This document shows, piece by piece, positions 6,862-8,243 of a stretch of DNA of 8,243 nt (positions are counted from its first letter, which is position 1; every line of letters begins with the position of its first letter). A model generated the notes under the pieces. The model had not been told where the DNA came from, did no database searches, and saw only the letters and a list, made by a program, of their open reading frames with translations. Origin of the DNA: CAZADA01 sp964524065 (GTDB lineage: Bacteria > Pseudomonadota > Alphaproteobacteria > Caulobacterales > Maricaulaceae); NCBI GenBank assembly GCA_964524065.1, contig CAZGCB010000112.1, forward strand, positions 1-8,243, given 5' to 3'. Both the position numbers and the translations under genes were made by a program.

Positions 6862-8243
6862 CTACTCCGCCGGCGCCAGGTCCGGCGCCATGCCTTCATC
6901 CGCCAAGCCATGCGGCTTGCGGGTGCCGGGCACGCGGATGTCCTCCACCAGGTCTTGGATGTCCTGGGGCGGTGCGTCGGTGACCAACGAGGTCACGATG
7001 CCCACCAAGGCCGACGCCCACATGAACACGAAGCCAATGCCTTCGGGCGAAACGCCGAAGAGGTATTGGTCGGCCGTGCCGCCGCCGAACTTGAAGTAGT
7101 AGATGTAGCTGAAGGTGGTGATCAGGCCGAACACCATGGAGGCGATCGCCCCTTCCTTGTTCATCCGCTTCCAGAAAATGCCCAGGAAGATGATGGGGAA
7201 GAGCGAGGCCGCCGCCAAACCGAACGCGAACGCCACCACTTGCGCCACAAAGCCAAGCTGGCTGGAGAAAATCCCCAACAAGCCCGCCGCCACCACGGCG
7301 CCGGCTGCGGCCGTACGCGCCACACGCAGCTCCGTTTGGTCGGTCATGCTCTTGAAGAAGGTGCGCCGACACAAATCATGGCTCACCGCCGACGCGATCA
7401 CCATGAGCAGCCCCGCCGCAGTCGACAGCGCCGCCGCAAGACCGCCCGCGACCACCAAGCCGATCACCCAGCCGGGCAGCTGCGCAATCTCCGGATTGGC
7501 CAGCACGAAGATGTCGCGGTTCGCCACCACTTCATTCTCGATACCATCCGGCGCGTTGGGACCGCGATACTGCATGATGCCGTCGCCGTTTTTGTCCTCA
7601 TAGGACAAGAGGCCCGTCGGCTCCCACGCCGCATACCAGGCCGGGGACGGCGTCTCGCCGCGAGCCAGAACGCGCGCGGCGTCTTCCTCGTAGTTCTCTG
7701 GCGCCACATAGGTGGTTTCATTCACGGTGCTGATGAAATTCAGCCGCGCGAACGCGCCCACCGCGGGAGCGGTCGTGTAGAGAATAGCGATGAACACCAG
7801 CGCCCAACCGGCCGACAAACGCGCGTCGGAGGCTTTGGGCACGGTGAAGAAGCGGATGATGACGTGCGGCAAGCCCGCCGTACCGAACATCAGCGCGCCG
7901 GTGATGCAGAACACATCCGCCAGCGATTTGGTGGTCGACGTGTACTCCAGGAAGCCCAAATCGCGCACGACCGTGTTGAGTTTGTCGAGCATCGCCACGT
8001 CTTCGCCGCGCACATTCCCGATAAAGCCCAGTTGCGGGATCGGATTGCCGGTGATGATCAGCGACATGAAGATCGCGGGTACCGTGTAGGCGAAAATCAG
8101 GACGCAGTACTGGGCGATCTGGGTGTAGGTGATGCCCTTCATCCCGCCCAAAACAGCGTAGAAGAACACGATCACCATGCCGATCAGAATGCCCCATTCG
8201 AAGGGCACGCCGAGGAAGCCCGAGAAGGCCACGCCCACGCCCT
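6862..8243 (-). CDS. actP: Sodium/acetate symporter, ActP-like (VC_2705 subfamily), N-terminus beyond the right edge
   Basis: An inner-membrane SLC5-family symporter that probably imports acetate or a similar short monocarboxylate with sodium. About 459 codons are visible; roughly the first 100 or so residues lie outside the window, so the true start is not seen. Recognisable stretches include VLGGMKGITYTQIAQYCVLI, GTAGLPHVIIRFFTVPKASDARLSAGW, ALSTAAGLLMVIASAVSHDL (the discontinuous helix region near the sodium site), and FPIIFLGIFWKRMNKEGA. A large extramembrane loop rich in Glu/Asp contains an EF-hand-like DKNGDG (7579-7596), typical of the VC_2705 branch rather than E. coli ActP. The hydrophilic tail ends DLAPAE. 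The companion small DUF4212/DUF485-type protein usually found upstream would be outside the window. It is followed by a strong terminator. Acetate as substrate is inferred from family and from acs and the CrbS/R pair nearby. Confidence 0.92.
   Translation of the reverse strand, partial: GVGVAFSGFLGVPFEWGILIGMVIVFFYAVLGGMKGITYTQIAQYCVLIFAYTVPAIFMSLIITGNPIPQLGFIGNVRGEDVAMLDKLNTVVRDLGFLEYTSTTKSLADVFCITGALMFGTAGLPHVIIRFFTVPKASDARLSAGWALVFIAILYTTAPAVGAFARLNFISTVNETTYVAPENYEEDAARVLARGETPSPAWYAAWEPTGLLSYEDKNGDGIMQYRGPNAPDGIENEVVANRDIFVLANPEIAQLPGWVIGLVVAGGLAAALSTAAGLLMVIASAVSHDLCRRTFFKSMTDQTELRVARTAAAGAVVAAGLLGIFSSQLGFVAQVVAFAFGLAAASLFPIIFLGIFWKRMNKEGAIASMVFGLITTFSYIYYFKFGGGTADQYLFGVSPEGIGFVFMWASALVGIVTSLVTDAPPQDIQDLVEDIRVPGTRKPHGLADEGMAPDLAPAE

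Overview
The window is a compact acetate-uptake and acetate-activation locus from a GC-rich Gram-negative proteobacterium. An outer-membrane porin with a signal peptide and terminal Phe shows it is Gram-negative. GC-rich third codon positions and the protein style suggest an alphaproteobacterium, perhaps of the Caulobacterales/Hyphomonadaceae/Maricaulaceae type. That placement is inference from style only; there is no rRNA or marker gene here.

Layout from left to right. (1) The 5' part of acs (acetyl-CoA synthetase), minus strand, running off the left edge. (2) A DcaP-like outer-membrane porin, minus strand. (3) A 223-bp divergent regulatory gap with a striking repeat/palindrome. (4) A LuxR/NarL-type response regulator, plus strand. 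(5) Converging on it with only 2 bp between the stop codons, a 1174-residue hybrid histidine kinase, minus strand. Its sensor part is a whole sodium/solute-symporter (SLC5) domain followed by a STAC-like linker, PAS, HisKA, HATPase and receiver domains. (6) A 165-bp gap with a kinase promoter candidate and a textbook intrinsic terminator. (7) Most of an ActP-like (VC_2705 subfamily) sodium/acetate symporter, minus strand, running off the right edge.

How the genes fit together. The kinase/regulator pair has the architecture of CrbS/CrbR of Vibrio and MxtR/ErdR of Pseudomonas, which are known to activate acs and actP when acetate is to be reabsorbed. Here the sensor, the regulator and the likely targets sit side by side. 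A route can be inferred: porin across the outer membrane, ActP across the inner membrane, Acs to acetyl-CoA, with the transporter-like kinase CrbS gauging acetate or flux and CrbR switching transcription. The porin's membership is the least established part. No mobile element, CRISPR array, tRNA or rRNA was seen. There is no gene-free stretch longer than 300 bases.
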